A stretch of DNA of 64,000 nucleotides from Streptomyces olivaceoviridis. GTDB taxonomy: Bacteria; Actinomycetota; Actinomycetes; Streptomycetales; Streptomycetaceae. How positions within the stretch are numbered: position 1 is the first letter of the stretch; the number at the start of each line of letters is the position of its first letter. The notes under the pieces are model-generated. The model was not told where the DNA came from. It worked only from the letters and a program-made list of their open reading frames with translations, and ran no database searches. A program made the translations under genes and the position numbers. Shown piece by piece: positions 26,661-34,691 of this stretch. The stretch is taken from assembly GCF_014650115.1 (NCBI RefSeq), contig NZ_BMUI01000017.1:124001-188000 (forward strand), written 5' to 3'.

Positions 26661-27584
26661 TCAGCCCGTGGCGGCGGGGCCGTGGAAGTAGTGGCCCTTG
26701 TCCAGATCCGCGAGGAGACCGGGCTGGACCGGTTCCCAGCCCAGCAGTTCGCGGGTCAGGGCGCTCGACGCGACGGTGTCGAAGCCGAGCGGGCCGCTCA
26801 GCCAGCCGAAGTGCTCGGCAGCGGCCTCGGGCGCCACGGAGGTCACCGGCACCTCCAGATGACGGCCGATCACGTCCGCGATGTCCCGGAGCGCGACACC
26901 CTCCTCCGCCGAACCGTGCAGCACCGAGCCGGCGGGCGCCTTCTCGGCCGCCAGCCGGAACAGCCGTGCGGCGTCGAGGCGGTGCACGGCCGGCCAGCGG
27001 GTGGTGCCGTCGCCGGGGTGGCCGGAGACGCCCTTGGCGCGGGCGACGGCGACCAGGCTCGTGACGAAACCGTTGTCCCCCTCGCCGTGGCAGGTGGGGG
27101 AGAGCCGCACCACGGAGGAGCGGACACCGCGTTCGGCGAGGGCCAGCGCCGCCTCCGCGGTGGTCTGCCGGATCGCGAAGTGGGAGCCGTGGAGCGCGGG
27201 CCTGTCCCGTTCGGTCGCGAGCCGCCCGGGTGCGACCCCGAGCAGTCCGGAGGCCAGGACGAAGGGCCGTCCGGTGCCGGCGAGAGCGTCGCCGAAGGCG
27301 TCCACGGCACGGCGATCGGCCTCGGCCGCCTCCTGGAACCCGCCGCTGAAGGCCAGGTCGTGCTTGAAGGCGAGGTGGATCACCCCGTCCGAGGCGGCGG
27401 CAGCGTCCCGCAGCACGGCGAGGTCGTCGACGGTGCCGCGGACGACCTCGGCCCCGGCCGCGGTGAGCGCGGCGGCGGAGGCGTCGGAGCGGGCCAGCCC
27501 GGCGACCTGGTGTCCCGCCTCGATCAGGTCGGGCACGAGGGCGGAACCGATCCAGCCGGACGCCCCGGTCACGAAGAAACGCAT
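26661..27584 (-). CDS. Atypical SDR (NAD-dependent epimerase-like) oxidoreductase
   Basis: A 307-residue extended/atypical SDR. The N-terminus VTGASGWIGSALVPDLIEAGHQVAGLARS has the TGxxGxxG NAD(P) loop. The rest has VIHLAFKHD and, near residue 110, FVLASGLLG, but lacks a clear YxxxK, so catalysis may differ from classical SDRs. Frequently seen in actinobacteria beside TetR genes, as here: the divergent tetR lies 84 bases away with two identical operators between. Substrate unknown; NADPH-dependent reduction of a stress-induced carbonyl is a guess. ATG 27584 is immediately preceded by GGGGTTCTCCC, a weak site. Confidence 0.88.
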   Translation of the reverse strand: MRFFVTGASGWIGSALVPDLIEAGHQVAGLARSDASAAALTAAGAEVVRGTVDDLAVLRDAAAASDGVIHLAFKHDLAFSGGFQEAAEADRRAVDAFGDALAGTGRPFVLASGLLGVAPGRLATERDRPALHGSHFAIRQTTAEAALALAERGVRSSVVRLSPTCHGEGDNGFVTSLVAVARAKGVSGHPGDGTTRWPAVHRLDAARLFRLAAEKAPAGSVLHGSAEEGVALRDIADVIGRHLEVPVTSVAPEAAAEHFGWLSGPLGFDTVASSALTRELLGWEPVQPGLLADLDKGHYFHGPAATG

Positions 27585-27603
27585 GGGAGAACCCCAGACT
27601 CTT

Positions 27604-27621
27604 GATGTCAGTGACTGTCAT
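27604..27621. promoter_or_regulatory. TetR operator copy 1 (divergent promoter)
   Basis: gatgtcagtgactgtcat; the inner 17 bases form a palindrome with mismatches at three positions. It covers the expected start point of the leftward SDR transcript, whose -10 TAGGGT lies at 27624-27629. Confidence 0.65.
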
Positions 27622-27635
27622 GGACCCTAGCATTC

Positions 27636-27653
27636 GATGTCAGTGACTGTCAT
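27636..27653. promoter_or_regulatory. TetR operator copy 2 (divergent promoter)
   Basis: An exact 18-base duplicate of copy 1, 32 bases downstream, falling between the -35 region and the TAGGAT -10 element (27657-27662) of tetR. One repressor could silence both genes. Confidence 0.65.
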
Positions 27654-27668
27654 CGCTAGGATCTGGGC

Positions 27669-28235
27669 ATGGGCAGATGGGAGCCGAACGCGCGCGAGCG
27701 CCTGGCGGAAGCGGCGTTGGAGCTCTACGGCGAACGCGGGTACGAGCAGACCACCGTGGCGGAGATCGCCAAGCGCGCCGGGCTGACCGAACGCACCTTC
27801 TTCCGCCACTACGCCGACAAGCGCGAGGTGCTGTTCGGCGGCTCGGGAGAACTGGAGGAGCTGTTCGTGCGGGCGGTCGCCGGCACGCCCGCGGACGCCG
27901 CGCCGATCGAGGCGCTGGCCGCCGGGCTCGACGCGGCCTCGGAGATCTTCGCCGACCGCCGCCCGTACGCGCGCGCCCGGCACGCCGTGATCACGGCGAA
28001 CGCGGAACTCAGGGAGCGCGAGCTGATCAAACTCGCCTCCCTGTCGACCGCGCTCGCCGGCACCCTGCGCGGGCGCGGCGTCCCGGAGCCGGCGGCGAGC
28101 CTCGCCGCCGAGGCCGGGGTGGCCGTCTTCAAGGTCGGCTACGAACGCTGGCTGGAGGCGTCCGAGGACCGCGACCTGGTGCACCTGGTGCGGGAAGCGC
28201 TGAGCGAGTTCAAGGCGGTGGCCGCCGGCGGCTGA
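27669..28235 (+). CDS. TetR family transcriptional regulator
   Basis: A 188-residue TetR protein: ALELYGERGYEQTTVAEIAKRAGLTERTFFRHYADKREVLF is the complete helix-turn-helix. The C-terminal domain resembles the group with the acyl-TetR-like pattern YARARHAVITANAELRERELIKLASLSTALA. It is divergent from the epimerase-like SDR, and the 84-base spacer holds two identical 18-bp operators. TAGGAT at 27657-27662 with ATG only 6 bases later suggests a leaderless mRNA. This arrangement strongly implies autoregulation and repression of the SDR gene. The effector is unknown. Confidence 0.93.
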   Translation: MGRWEPNARERLAEAALELYGERGYEQTTVAEIAKRAGLTERTFFRHYADKREVLFGGSGELEELFVRAVAGTPADAAPIEALAAGLDAASEIFADRRPYARARHAVITANAELRERELIKLASLSTALAGTLRGRGVPEPAASLAAEAGVAVFKVGYERWLEASEDRDLVHLVREALSEFKAVAAGG

Positions 28236-28316
28236 GCCGTGGTGGCGGACCGCCCGCTCGTACCCGGTGCCCGGCCGTGTGTTCGTGCGCCGGGGCGGGG
28301 CCGGTGCCGGTACGAC

Positions 28317-28715
28317 TCAGCGGGAGGCGTCGGCCAGTCGCCGGAGGGCCTCCAGCGCCCGCTCGGCCTGGTCGTGGGGCACGAAGAGGTGGTCGTGGTG
28401 GAAGCCCGCCACGACGTTGCAGCTCAGGCCCTCGTCGGCGAGCGCCCGCGCGACCGCGGCGGTCAGCCCGATCGCGTCCAGCGCGGAGTGGACGCGCAGG
28501 GTGATCCACCCGGCCACGTAGTCGTACGCCATCCCGGCCGCGTCCGCGTCCGCCTGCGGCACCACGAGGGTGAGACCCTCCGGCTCGGCGACCGTGACCA
28601 CCGGGGAGCAGCCGGACGGTACTCCGCCCTCGGCCATGGTGAAGACATAGCGGCCCGGGTTCAGCTCCGGCCGCATGCCGCCGAGCAGGGTGCGCAGATC
28701 GGTCTCGCCTGTCAC
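28317..28715 (-). CDS. ACT domain-containing protein
   Basis: A 132-residue protein made of two ACT-like halves: RPELNPGRYVFTMAEGG...VAEPEGLTLVVPQADA, then WITLRVHSALDAIGLTAAVARALADEGLSCNVVAGFHHDHLFVPHDQAERALEALRRL. The pattern matches the stand-alone ACT family related to the aspartate kinase regulatory unit (CASTOR/ACT_7 type), generally thought to bind amino acids. No enzyme domain, no membrane segment. GTG 28715 has only a weak GGTGGG site. It diverges from the FAD-subunit gene. Binding target is unknown. Confidence 0.85.
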   Translation of the reverse strand: MTGETDLRTLLGGMRPELNPGRYVFTMAEGGVPSGCSPVVTVAEPEGLTLVVPQADADAAGMAYDYVAGWITLRVHSALDAIGLTAAVARALADEGLSCNVVAGFHHDHLFVPHDQAERALEALRRLADASR

Positions 28716-28910
28716 AGTCCCACCCTACGGGCCGTGCGGAGGGTCGGCCGCTCGGCCGGGTGACCCGGCGGCGACGGGACCGGGCGCGCGGCGCGTGCTC
28801 GCGTGAGCCCTGTACGCGCCCCCGTTCGCGCGGCAAGACTGCGCTTCGGCGGGCAGCGGCCGGGCGCCGCCCGCGCGTCGTCCGAGCCCGGGGAAGGCAG
28901 GTCGGCCGCT

Positions 28911-29633
28911 GTGCTGTTGCGTCTGCCCACGTCCCTGACGGAAGCCGGGGAATGCCTCGCCGAGGGGGCCGTGCCGATAGGCGGGGCGACTCTCGTGTGG
29001 GCGACCTGGCAACGGGACGGGTTCCCCCGACTGGCCATGTCCCTGCGGGAGTTGCCGGAGGCCAACGTCTTGGGCCGGGAGACCGTGGGCGGCGCCGTGA
29101 TCCTGCACCGGATCGACGAACGGGTGCCGGACGTCCTGCGGCTGGCCGCCGCCACGATCGGCACCGGCGCCGTACGGCGGACGGCGACGGTCGGCGGCAA
29201 CATCGTCGGCAGCACGCTGCGCTGCCTGCTGCCCGCCGCGCTCGCCTTGGACGCCCGGGCGACGGTCCTGGAAACCGACGGCGTCCGCGAGGCCGACCTG
29301 GCCGAGGTGGTCGCCAAGCGGCCGGTGCTGCTCGGCCTGCGCTGGCGCACGCCGACCGCCTCGGCGTACCGCAAGCTGCCCGGCGAGGCGGGCGGCGCGC
29401 CACCCCTCGTCGTCGCCTCGGCCCTGCACACCGGGCAGGGCGTGCCCGACCGCGTGCGGGTCGCCGTACGGGACGGTTACGAGGTGCTCGCCGGCACCGC
29501 CCCCGGTGACGCCGATGCCGACGAGACCCTCGACGCACTGCGCGGCACCGCCCTCGGTGAGCTGCCGGCCGCCGCCTGGGACGTCGTACGCCCTCAGGTC
29601 ATCGGCCTGCTGGAGAGCCGAGGCACGGACTGA
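28911..29633 (+). CDS. FAD-binding (PCMH) medium subunit-like protein, orphan
   Basis: A 240-residue protein related to the FAD subunit of xanthine dehydrogenase/CO dehydrogenase-type hydroxylases. It shows VPIGGATLVWATWQ, a typical FAD loop near residue 19, then TVGGAVILHRID and ATVGGNIVGSTL near residue 97, where the conserved TIGGN-type motif sits. It is shorter than the usual 280-300 residues, and no partner large or iron-sulphur subunit is adjacent; the complete Mo hydroxylase set in this window is 22 kb away. GTG 28911 is preferred over GTG 28803 because the preceding 36 residues are Arg/Gly-rich and non-homologous. It could work alone or be a leftover subunit. Confidence 0.72.
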   Translation: MLLRLPTSLTEAGECLAEGAVPIGGATLVWATWQRDGFPRLAMSLRELPEANVLGRETVGGAVILHRIDERVPDVLRLAAATIGTGAVRRTATVGGNIVGSTLRCLLPAALALDARATVLETDGVREADLAEVVAKRPVLLGLRWRTPTASAYRKLPGEAGGAPPLVVASALHTGQGVPDRVRVAVRDGYEVLAGTAPGDADADETLDALRGTALGELPAAAWDVVRPQVIGLLESRGTD

Positions 29634-29731
29634 GCGGATGGCTGATCCCCGCGGTCGTTCGCGGCCTTCGCGCGGGCGTCGGCCCGCAGCCGCGGAGCCA
29701 CGAGCTTCGGTGGCGTGTCATCGTGGCGGGT

Positions 29732-31093
29732 ATGGCGACGGAACCGGACGTGGCGGTGCTGGTCGGACTCCAGGCCGCCGGCAAGACCACCTTCTACGCG
29801 CGGTGCCTGGCCGGCCGGTACGCGCTGGTCAGCAAGGACCTGTTCCCGCGCGGTGCCCGGAACAAGCAGGGCCGGCAGATGCGGCTGGTGGCCGAGCACC
29901 TGGCCGCCGGACGGGCCGTGGCCGTGGACAACACCAATCCGTCACCGCTGGAGTGGGGCCCGCTGGTGGAGGCGGCCCACGCCCACGGGGCGACCGCGAC
30001 GGCCTACTGGTTCCCGCCGGACCTGACGGGCTCCCTGCGGCGCAACGCCGCGCGCGAGGGCCGCGACCGGGTCCCCGACGTCGGTGTGCTGGCCACGTCG
30101 AAGCGGCTGCGCAGACCGTCGCCGCGGGACGGCTTCGACGCGGTGCGCGAGGTCCGGTTCGACGGGCGGGGCGGCTTCCGGGTACGGGACCGAACCGACA
30201 ACACGAGGTCAAGGAGTCCAGCCGTGGACGGATGGTACGTGGACGACCGCTGCGTCAACTGCGATGTGGCCCGGCAGTTCGCGCCCGAGCTGATCGGCGA
30301 GGCCGACGGGAAGTCGCGGATCCTGCGCCCGCCGGCCGACGACGCGGAGAACCGGCGGCTGCACGCCGCCGCCTTCGCCTGCCCCACCCGCTCGATCCGG
30401 CCGGTGACCGGCCGCGCCGACCCGGCGCTGGACCCGTTCCCGCTGGCCCTCGACGACGGGGTGCTGATCTGCGGCCACAACTCGGCGCGGACCGCGGGCG
30501 CCAACGCCTATCTGCTCCGGCGTCCGTCCGGCACCGGCATGATGGTCGACACGCCCCGCTGGAGCCGTGAACTGGCCAGGCGGTACACGGCGTACGGCCC
30601 CGTCACCGATGTGCTGCTCACCCACCGCGACCATGCCGCGCACGGCCGCCGCTACGCCGACCACTTCGGTGCCCGGCTCTGGATCCACGAGGGCGATCTG
30701 GACGCCGCACCGGACGCCGACCAGGTGATCCGCGGACTCGAACCGCTGGAGATCGCCGCGGGCGTCACCGTCCACCCGCTCCCCGGCCACACCCGCGGCA
30801 GCGTCCTGTACCTCGCCGACGACCGGTACTGCTTCAGCGGCGACAGCTTCTACTGGTCGCGGACGACCGGTGACCTGGAGGTCGTCGAGAGCGTGACCTG
30901 GTACTCCATCGAGGTCCTGGCCGACTCCCTGGCCAGGACGGCGGGGCGGCTGCGGTTCGAGTGGGTCCTGCCGGGCCACGGGGACCGGCGCCGGCTGCCG
31001 GCCGAGGAGATGTCCCGGCGGCTGCACGGCCTGACGGAACGCACGCGCCTGCTGCGGCCCCGCCCGGTCGACTTCACGGACGTCCGCTGGTGA
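29732..31093 (+). CDS. Fusion ORF: P-loop kinase + ferredoxin-like + metallo-beta-lactamase-fold domain
   Basis: One uninterrupted 453-residue frame. Residues 1-160 are a P-loop kinase of the polynucleotide-kinase-like AAA class: VLVGLQAAGKTTFYARC (Walker A at 12-19), DNTNPSPLEW near 75, GSLRRNAAREGRDRVPDVGV (lid Arg). Residues 165-220 are a short ferredoxin-like module with Cys at about 174, 177 and 217 (CVNC, ACP), enough for a 3-Cys cluster. Residues about 230-453 are an MBL hydrolase with THRDHAAHG, LPGHTRG, FSGDSFYW and LPGHGD metal ligands. AAGGAG plus GTG at 30224 (residue 165) offers a strong internal start, so this may be two genes with a lost stop between. ATG 29732 is used. The combination suggests nucleic acid or nucleotide chemistry, but this is inference. 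Confidence 0.8.
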   Translation: MATEPDVAVLVGLQAAGKTTFYARCLAGRYALVSKDLFPRGARNKQGRQMRLVAEHLAAGRAVAVDNTNPSPLEWGPLVEAAHAHGATATAYWFPPDLTGSLRRNAAREGRDRVPDVGVLATSKRLRRPSPRDGFDAVREVRFDGRGGFRVRDRTDNTRSRSPAVDGWYVDDRCVNCDVARQFAPELIGEADGKSRILRPPADDAENRRLHAAAFACPTRSIRPVTGRADPALDPFPLALDDGVLICGHNSARTAGANAYLLRRPSGTGMMVDTPRWSRELARRYTAYGPVTDVLLTHRDHAAHGRRYADHFGARLWIHEGDLDAAPDADQVIRGLEPLEIAAGVTVHPLPGHTRGSVLYLADDRYCFSGDSFYWSRTTGDLEVVESVTWYSIEVLADSLARTAGRLRFEWVLPGHGDRRRLPAEEMSRRLHGLTERTRLLRPRPVDFTDVRW

Positions 31094-31206
31094 CGGGACG
31101 CCGCACTGTTCCCTGACAGGCAACACCCCGGGCGCTGTCGGGATCACCGCCCCCGCGCCGGGCTCCTACCTTTTCGGTGCACAGGGTCCGACCGAAGGGG
31201 ACAGGA

Positions 31207-32133
31207 ATGAAGCGCAAGGCGACGGCATGGGTGCTGCCCGCGTTACTGGTGACGCTCAGCGTGGTGGGCTCCGGGGCTCCGTCCTCGGCGCAGAACGAGA
31301 ACCGGGCCGCGGCCACGTCGACCACGGCGGTCGGACCGCAGTACGACACCACGCACGTCTACGTCACCCCCGGCTCCACGGACGCGTTCGTCGCCAGCTG
31401 GGAGGCGACCTTCGGCGGGACGCACACGGCCAAGGTCGTCACGACCGTCACCCCGACGCCCAGCACCACCGAGTCCGAGCTGGTCTTCTCGCCGGTCGGC
31501 ACCCTGTCCGTCTTCGACTTCAAGACGCCCGTGCCCTATCCGTTCGGCAGCGAACGGACGGGCTGGCTCATGAGTGACTTCGACAAGGGCGTCCGCCTGG
31601 CCCGCAAGAGCGGGGCCCAGGTCGTCGTCGCGCCCTTCGACGACCCCATCGGCCGCGACGCGGTCGTCCAGTTCCCGGGCGGGATCAACGCCCAGTTGTA
31701 CTGGCACACCAAGGTTCCGTCGTACGCGCCGCTGGAGACCGTGCCGGACAACCGGATCTATCTGACGCCGGACTCGGTGGACGCGTTCCTCCGCTCGTAC
31801 CTGCGCTTCACCGGCGGCCGGATCGTCGCCGACCGGCGGGCGGCGGACGGCGGTGACCTCGGCCGGCCCGGGGAGACGTACCGCCGCATCGCCCTGCGCT
31901 CCCCGTTCGGCAACACGGTCGTCAGCGTCACCGACGGCCACCTTCCCTACCCGTTCGGCCGGGAGACCACCGGCTACGCGGTGAAGGACCTGTCGGCGAC
32001 GCTGCGCAAGGCCGGGGCCTCGGGCGCGAAGGTGCTGTGGGGGCCGTACGCTTCGGGGGGCCGGTCCTCCGCGATGGTGGAGTTCCCCGGCGGCTATGTG
32101 GCCGAACTGCATGAAGGAGGGGAGCGCGGGTGA
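31207..32133 (+). CDS. Secreted VOC (glyoxalase-fold) family protein, bldA-type TTA codon
   Basis: A 308-residue exported protein. Residues 1-28 are a Sec signal peptide (MKRKATAW, hydrophobic core, GAPSSA|QN). The mature part has two vicinal-oxygen-chelate modules: YDTTHVYVTPGSTDAFVASWEATFGG...YWHTKV and NRIYLTPDSVDAFLRSYLRFTGGR...AELHEGG, each starting with the beta-alpha-beta pattern of glyoxalase/dioxygenase folds. Codon 13 (31243-31245) is TTA, rare in Streptomyces and read by the bldA tRNA, so expression is probably tied to development. Strong AGGGGACAGGA precedes ATG 31207. Its stop overlaps the start of the DUF5709 gene by 4 bases (GTGA). Enzymatic activity is unknown. Confidence 0.85.
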   Translation: MKRKATAWVLPALLVTLSVVGSGAPSSAQNENRAAATSTTAVGPQYDTTHVYVTPGSTDAFVASWEATFGGTHTAKVVTTVTPTPSTTESELVFSPVGTLSVFDFKTPVPYPFGSERTGWLMSDFDKGVRLARKSGAQVVVAPFDDPIGRDAVVQFPGGINAQLYWHTKVPSYAPLETVPDNRIYLTPDSVDAFLRSYLRFTGGRIVADRRAADGGDLGRPGETYRRIALRSPFGNTVVSVTDGHLPYPFGRETTGYAVKDLSATLRKAGASGAKVLWGPYASGGRSSAMVEFPGGYVAELHEGGERG

Positions 32134-32594
32134 CCGACGCGACGATGGGCGATGACGTGTACCAGCCGGACGGGTCGGAGGTGCAGGACGACGCCGGCTT
32201 GCTGGACGCGTCCGACACCCTGGACTACCGGAGCGGCGACGAGGCCCTGGACGAGGGGTACTCACCCCCGGAGCGCCCCTGGGGCGTGGAGCACACCGGC
32301 GTCACGGCGGCGGAGCGGTGGCGGGGGGAGAGCCTGGACGAGCGGCTCGCCGAGGAGGTGCCGGACATCGGCGTCCCGGAGGGCGACGGCATCGGCGACA
32401 CCTGGGGCACGGACGGAGAACTCCTCGACGACGAGGTCGGCGACGAGCGCGCCGGACGGCTCGTCGCGCCGGACGAGGGCACCCACGAGAACACCGAGTC
32501 CGACCTGTTCGCCTCCGACCGGGGCCTGGACGGCGCCGGGGCCTCGGCGGAAGAGGCCGCGATGCATGTGATCCCCGGCTCCGAGAGCTACTGA
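32130..32594 (+). CDS. DUF5709 family protein
   Basis: A 154-residue, very acidic, hydrophilic protein (DDVYQPDGSEVQDDAGLLDASDTLDYRSGDEALDEGYSPPERPWGVEHTG...). The signature YSPPERPW identifies DUF5709, widespread and conserved in actinobacteria, with no assigned function; it is likely cytosolic and largely disordered. GTG 32130 overlaps the upstream VOC stop by 4 bases, so translational coupling is likely; ATG 32145 is an alternative. The middle has EEVPDIG and LVAPDEGTHENTESDLFASDRGLDGAGASAEEAAMHV, typical of the family. Confidence 0.85.
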   Translation: MTDATMGDDVYQPDGSEVQDDAGLLDASDTLDYRSGDEALDEGYSPPERPWGVEHTGVTAAERWRGESLDERLAEEVPDIGVPEGDGIGDTWGTDGELLDDEVGDERAGRLVAPDEGTHENTESDLFASDRGLDGAGASAEEAAMHVIPGSESY

Positions 32595-32626
32595 CGCCCC
32601 CGCGGCCCGATACGGAGGACCACCGA

Positions 32627-32857
32627 ATGAGCACTGCTGGACCGGGGCCGGACGCCGGCCACCACCTGCGGCACCTCAGGGAACGGATGGCCGAGCACCA
32701 CCGTCGTGCCCGGGCCGAGCACGAGGAGTCCGCTCTGGAGGAGGCGATCGACGGGGCCGCCTTCGACCTGGCCGCCGACATCGCCCACCCCACCGCCGCC
32801 GGTGGGACGGAGCCCGGCTACGACGTCGACACGGACCTCGGCGTCGACCGGCGGTAG
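32627..32857 (+). CDS. Small conserved-type hypothetical protein
   Basis: A 76-residue reading frame with a good GGAGG ribosome-binding site about 8 bases before ATG 32627 and codon bias like its neighbours. The sequence is charged and helical (HHLRHLRERMAEHHRRARAEHEESALEEAIDGAAFDLAADIAH) and ends in DVDTDLGVDRR. No domain recognised. It is 32 bases after the DUF5709 gene and probably belongs to the same three-gene transcript, which ends at a hairpin (32888-32917). Confidence 0.65.
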   Translation: MSTAGPGPDAGHHLRHLRERMAEHHRRARAEHEESALEEAIDGAAFDLAADIAHPTAAGGTEPGYDVDTDLGVDRR

Positions 32858-32887
32858 CGGCACCCCGCGCTCCGCACGTGGACACCG

Positions 32888-32917
32888 CCGGCCGGCCCCG
32901 CTTCCGAGGCCGGCCGG
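32888..32917. terminator. Hairpin terminator between convergent operons
   Basis: A perfect 10-bp stem (32888-32897 with 32908-32917) with a 10-base loop, lying between the small gene (+) and the ABC permease gene (-). It serves one or both directions; no T tract. Confidence 0.65.
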
Positions 32918-32919
32918 TC

Positions 32920-33735
32920 TCACTTCAGGGCTCCGCCGGTGATCCCGGCGGCCAGGTGGCGCTGGGCGGCGACGAGCAGCGCTGCCGCCGGGACGGACGC
33001 CAGGACGGCGGTGGCCATGACGGCGTTCCACTGGTTCGTGTGGGCGCCGAGGTACTCGTAGATGCCGACGGTGACCGGCCGCACCGACTCCGTGGTGTTC
33101 AGGGTGAGCGCGAAGAGGAAGTCGCCCCAGGCGAACAGGAAGGTGAAGAGTCCGGCGGTGATCAGCGCGTTGCGGCTCAGCGGGAGCACCACGGACCACA
33201 GGACGCGGAGCCGGCCGGCGCCGTCCACACGGGCGGCGTCGATGATCTCCCCGGGGATGCTCCGCATGAAGGCGCGCAGGACGAGGATCGCGAAGGGCAC
33301 GCCCGTGGTGGAGTCGGCGAGGATCAGCCCGCCGTAGGAGTTCAGGAGTCCCAGGTCGGTGTAGGCGCCGTACAGCGCGTTGGCCACGACGATGCCCGGC
33401 ACCGTCTGGGTGACCAGGAGGCCGAACAGTACGACCGTGGTGCCCCGCAGGCGGAGCCGGGCCAGCGCGTAGGCCGCCGGTACGGCGAGTCCGAGACTCA
33501 GAGCCACACTGCCGAGGGCCACGACGAGGCTGGTGACCAGGTTGCGCCGCTGATCGCGCAGGGCGGTGGCGTAGCCGCCGAAGTCCGGGTGGCGGGGGAA
33601 CCAGCCTGACGGCAGGACGCTGCCCGCCGGTTGCAGGGAGGCGTTCACCATCCAGTACACCGGGAACAGCATCAGCGCGAGCAGGACGATGCCCACGACC
33701 GTGGACAGGGGGCCGCGTGCGGGTCCGCGCTTCAC
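32920..33735 (-). CDS. Carbohydrate ABC transporter permease (MalG-like)
   Basis: A 271-residue inner-membrane permease with six transmembrane helices. Residues about 14-37 begin with LLALMLFPVYWMVNASLQP, and the EAA loop IPGEIIDAARVDGAGRLRVLWSVVLPLSRNAL near residue 180 contacts the ATPase. Belongs to the MalFG class-I sugar importer type. GTG 33735 follows GAGGGG in CTGAGGGGCCCGCCG, 12 bases after the stop of the MalF-like partner. Second permease of a three-gene operon with the solute-binding protein; no ATPase is encoded, so the complex presumably shares a general MsiK-type ATPase as is usual in Streptomyces (inference). The sugar is unknown. Confidence 0.93.
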   Translation of the reverse strand: MKRGPARGPLSTVVGIVLLALMLFPVYWMVNASLQPAGSVLPSGWFPRHPDFGGYATALRDQRRNLVTSLVVALGSVALSLGLAVPAAYALARLRLRGTTVVLFGLLVTQTVPGIVVANALYGAYTDLGLLNSYGGLILADSTTGVPFAILVLRAFMRSIPGEIIDAARVDGAGRLRVLWSVVLPLSRNALITAGLFTFLFAWGDFLFALTLNTTESVRPVTVGIYEYLGAHTNQWNAVMATAVLASVPAAALLVAAQRHLAAGITGGALK

Positions 33736-33746
33736 CGGCGGGCCCC

Positions 33747-34691
33747 TCAGGTGTTCCGGGCGCGCCGGTCGGCGCGCAGGTGGACGAGGGCGAAGGCGAG
33801 CGAGACGAGGACGAGCACGTTGCCCATGGCGGCGCCGCGCCCGAACTCGAACTGCTGGAAGGACAGCTCGTACGACCGGGTGGCCAGGGTCTGCGTCGCG
33901 CCGGCCGGTCCGCCGCCCGTGACCACCAGGATGATGTCGAGGACCTTCACCGTGTAGACGACGCCCAGCACCAGCACCACGCCGGCCACGGGCCGCAGCA
34001 ACGGCCAGGTGACATGGCGGAACGCCGCCAGCCGGCCGGCGCCGTCGAGCTTCGCCGCCTCGTAGTAACGGGCCGGGATGTCCTGGAGACCGCCGTACAG
34101 GAGCGCGGTGTTGAAGGGGACGCCCACCCAGATGTTGACCAGGATCACCGACACGAGCGCCTCGGAGGTGCCGGTCAGCCAGGGGATGCCCGAGGACAGC
34201 AGGTGCAGGTGGCGCAGCGCCTCGTTGACGACCCCGCTGTCGGTGTCGAGCATCCACCTCCACGTCGTCCCGGAGACCACCAGGGGCAGCAGCCACGGCA
34301 GCAGCAGAAGCGACCGCAGCAGGCCGCCGAGCGGGAACCTCCGCTGGAAGAACAGGGCGAGGGCCAGCCCGAGCACGAACTGTCCGGCGATCGAACCGAC
34401 GGTGAACAGGACCGTGGTGAGCAGGGCCTGCCAGAACACGTCCGTCGACAGGACGGTCGTGTAGTTCCGCAGGCCCACGAAGGGCGCGGCACCGGTGTAG
34501 AACGTCGCCACCGAGTACTCCTGGAAGCTCATCACGACGTTCTTGACGACGGGGTAGCCGAAGAACAGCGACAGGTAGACCAGGGCGGGCAGCAGGAACA
34601 GCCACCGGGAGACCCGCGCCCACAGCCGGGTCCGGGACACCGCCCGGACCCGCGCGGTCCCGTCAGGAACCGGTGGCGATCCGCTGCGCAT
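33747..34691 (-). CDS. Carbohydrate ABC transporter permease (MalF-like)
   Basis: A 314-residue permease with six transmembrane helices: LFLLPALVYLSLFFGYPVV at the start, then a periplasmic loop, and the EAA loop IPARYYEAAKLDGAGRLAAFRHVTWPLLRP near residue 215. The typical motif PYVTPL-like segment appears as LLPWLLPLVVSG. Its start (ATG 34691) lies 29 bases inside the end of the solute-binding protein gene, so translation is coupled. With the MalG-like gene it forms the heterodimeric channel of a CUT1-type importer. Confidence 0.93.
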   Translation of the reverse strand: MRSGSPPVPDGTARVRAVSRTRLWARVSRWLFLLPALVYLSLFFGYPVVKNVVMSFQEYSVATFYTGAAPFVGLRNYTTVLSTDVFWQALLTTVLFTVGSIAGQFVLGLALALFFQRRFPLGGLLRSLLLLPWLLPLVVSGTTWRWMLDTDSGVVNEALRHLHLLSSGIPWLTGTSEALVSVILVNIWVGVPFNTALLYGGLQDIPARYYEAAKLDGAGRLAAFRHVTWPLLRPVAGVVLVLGVVYTVKVLDIILVVTGGGPAGATQTLATRSYELSFQQFEFGRGAAMGNVLVLVSLAFALVHLRADRRARNT

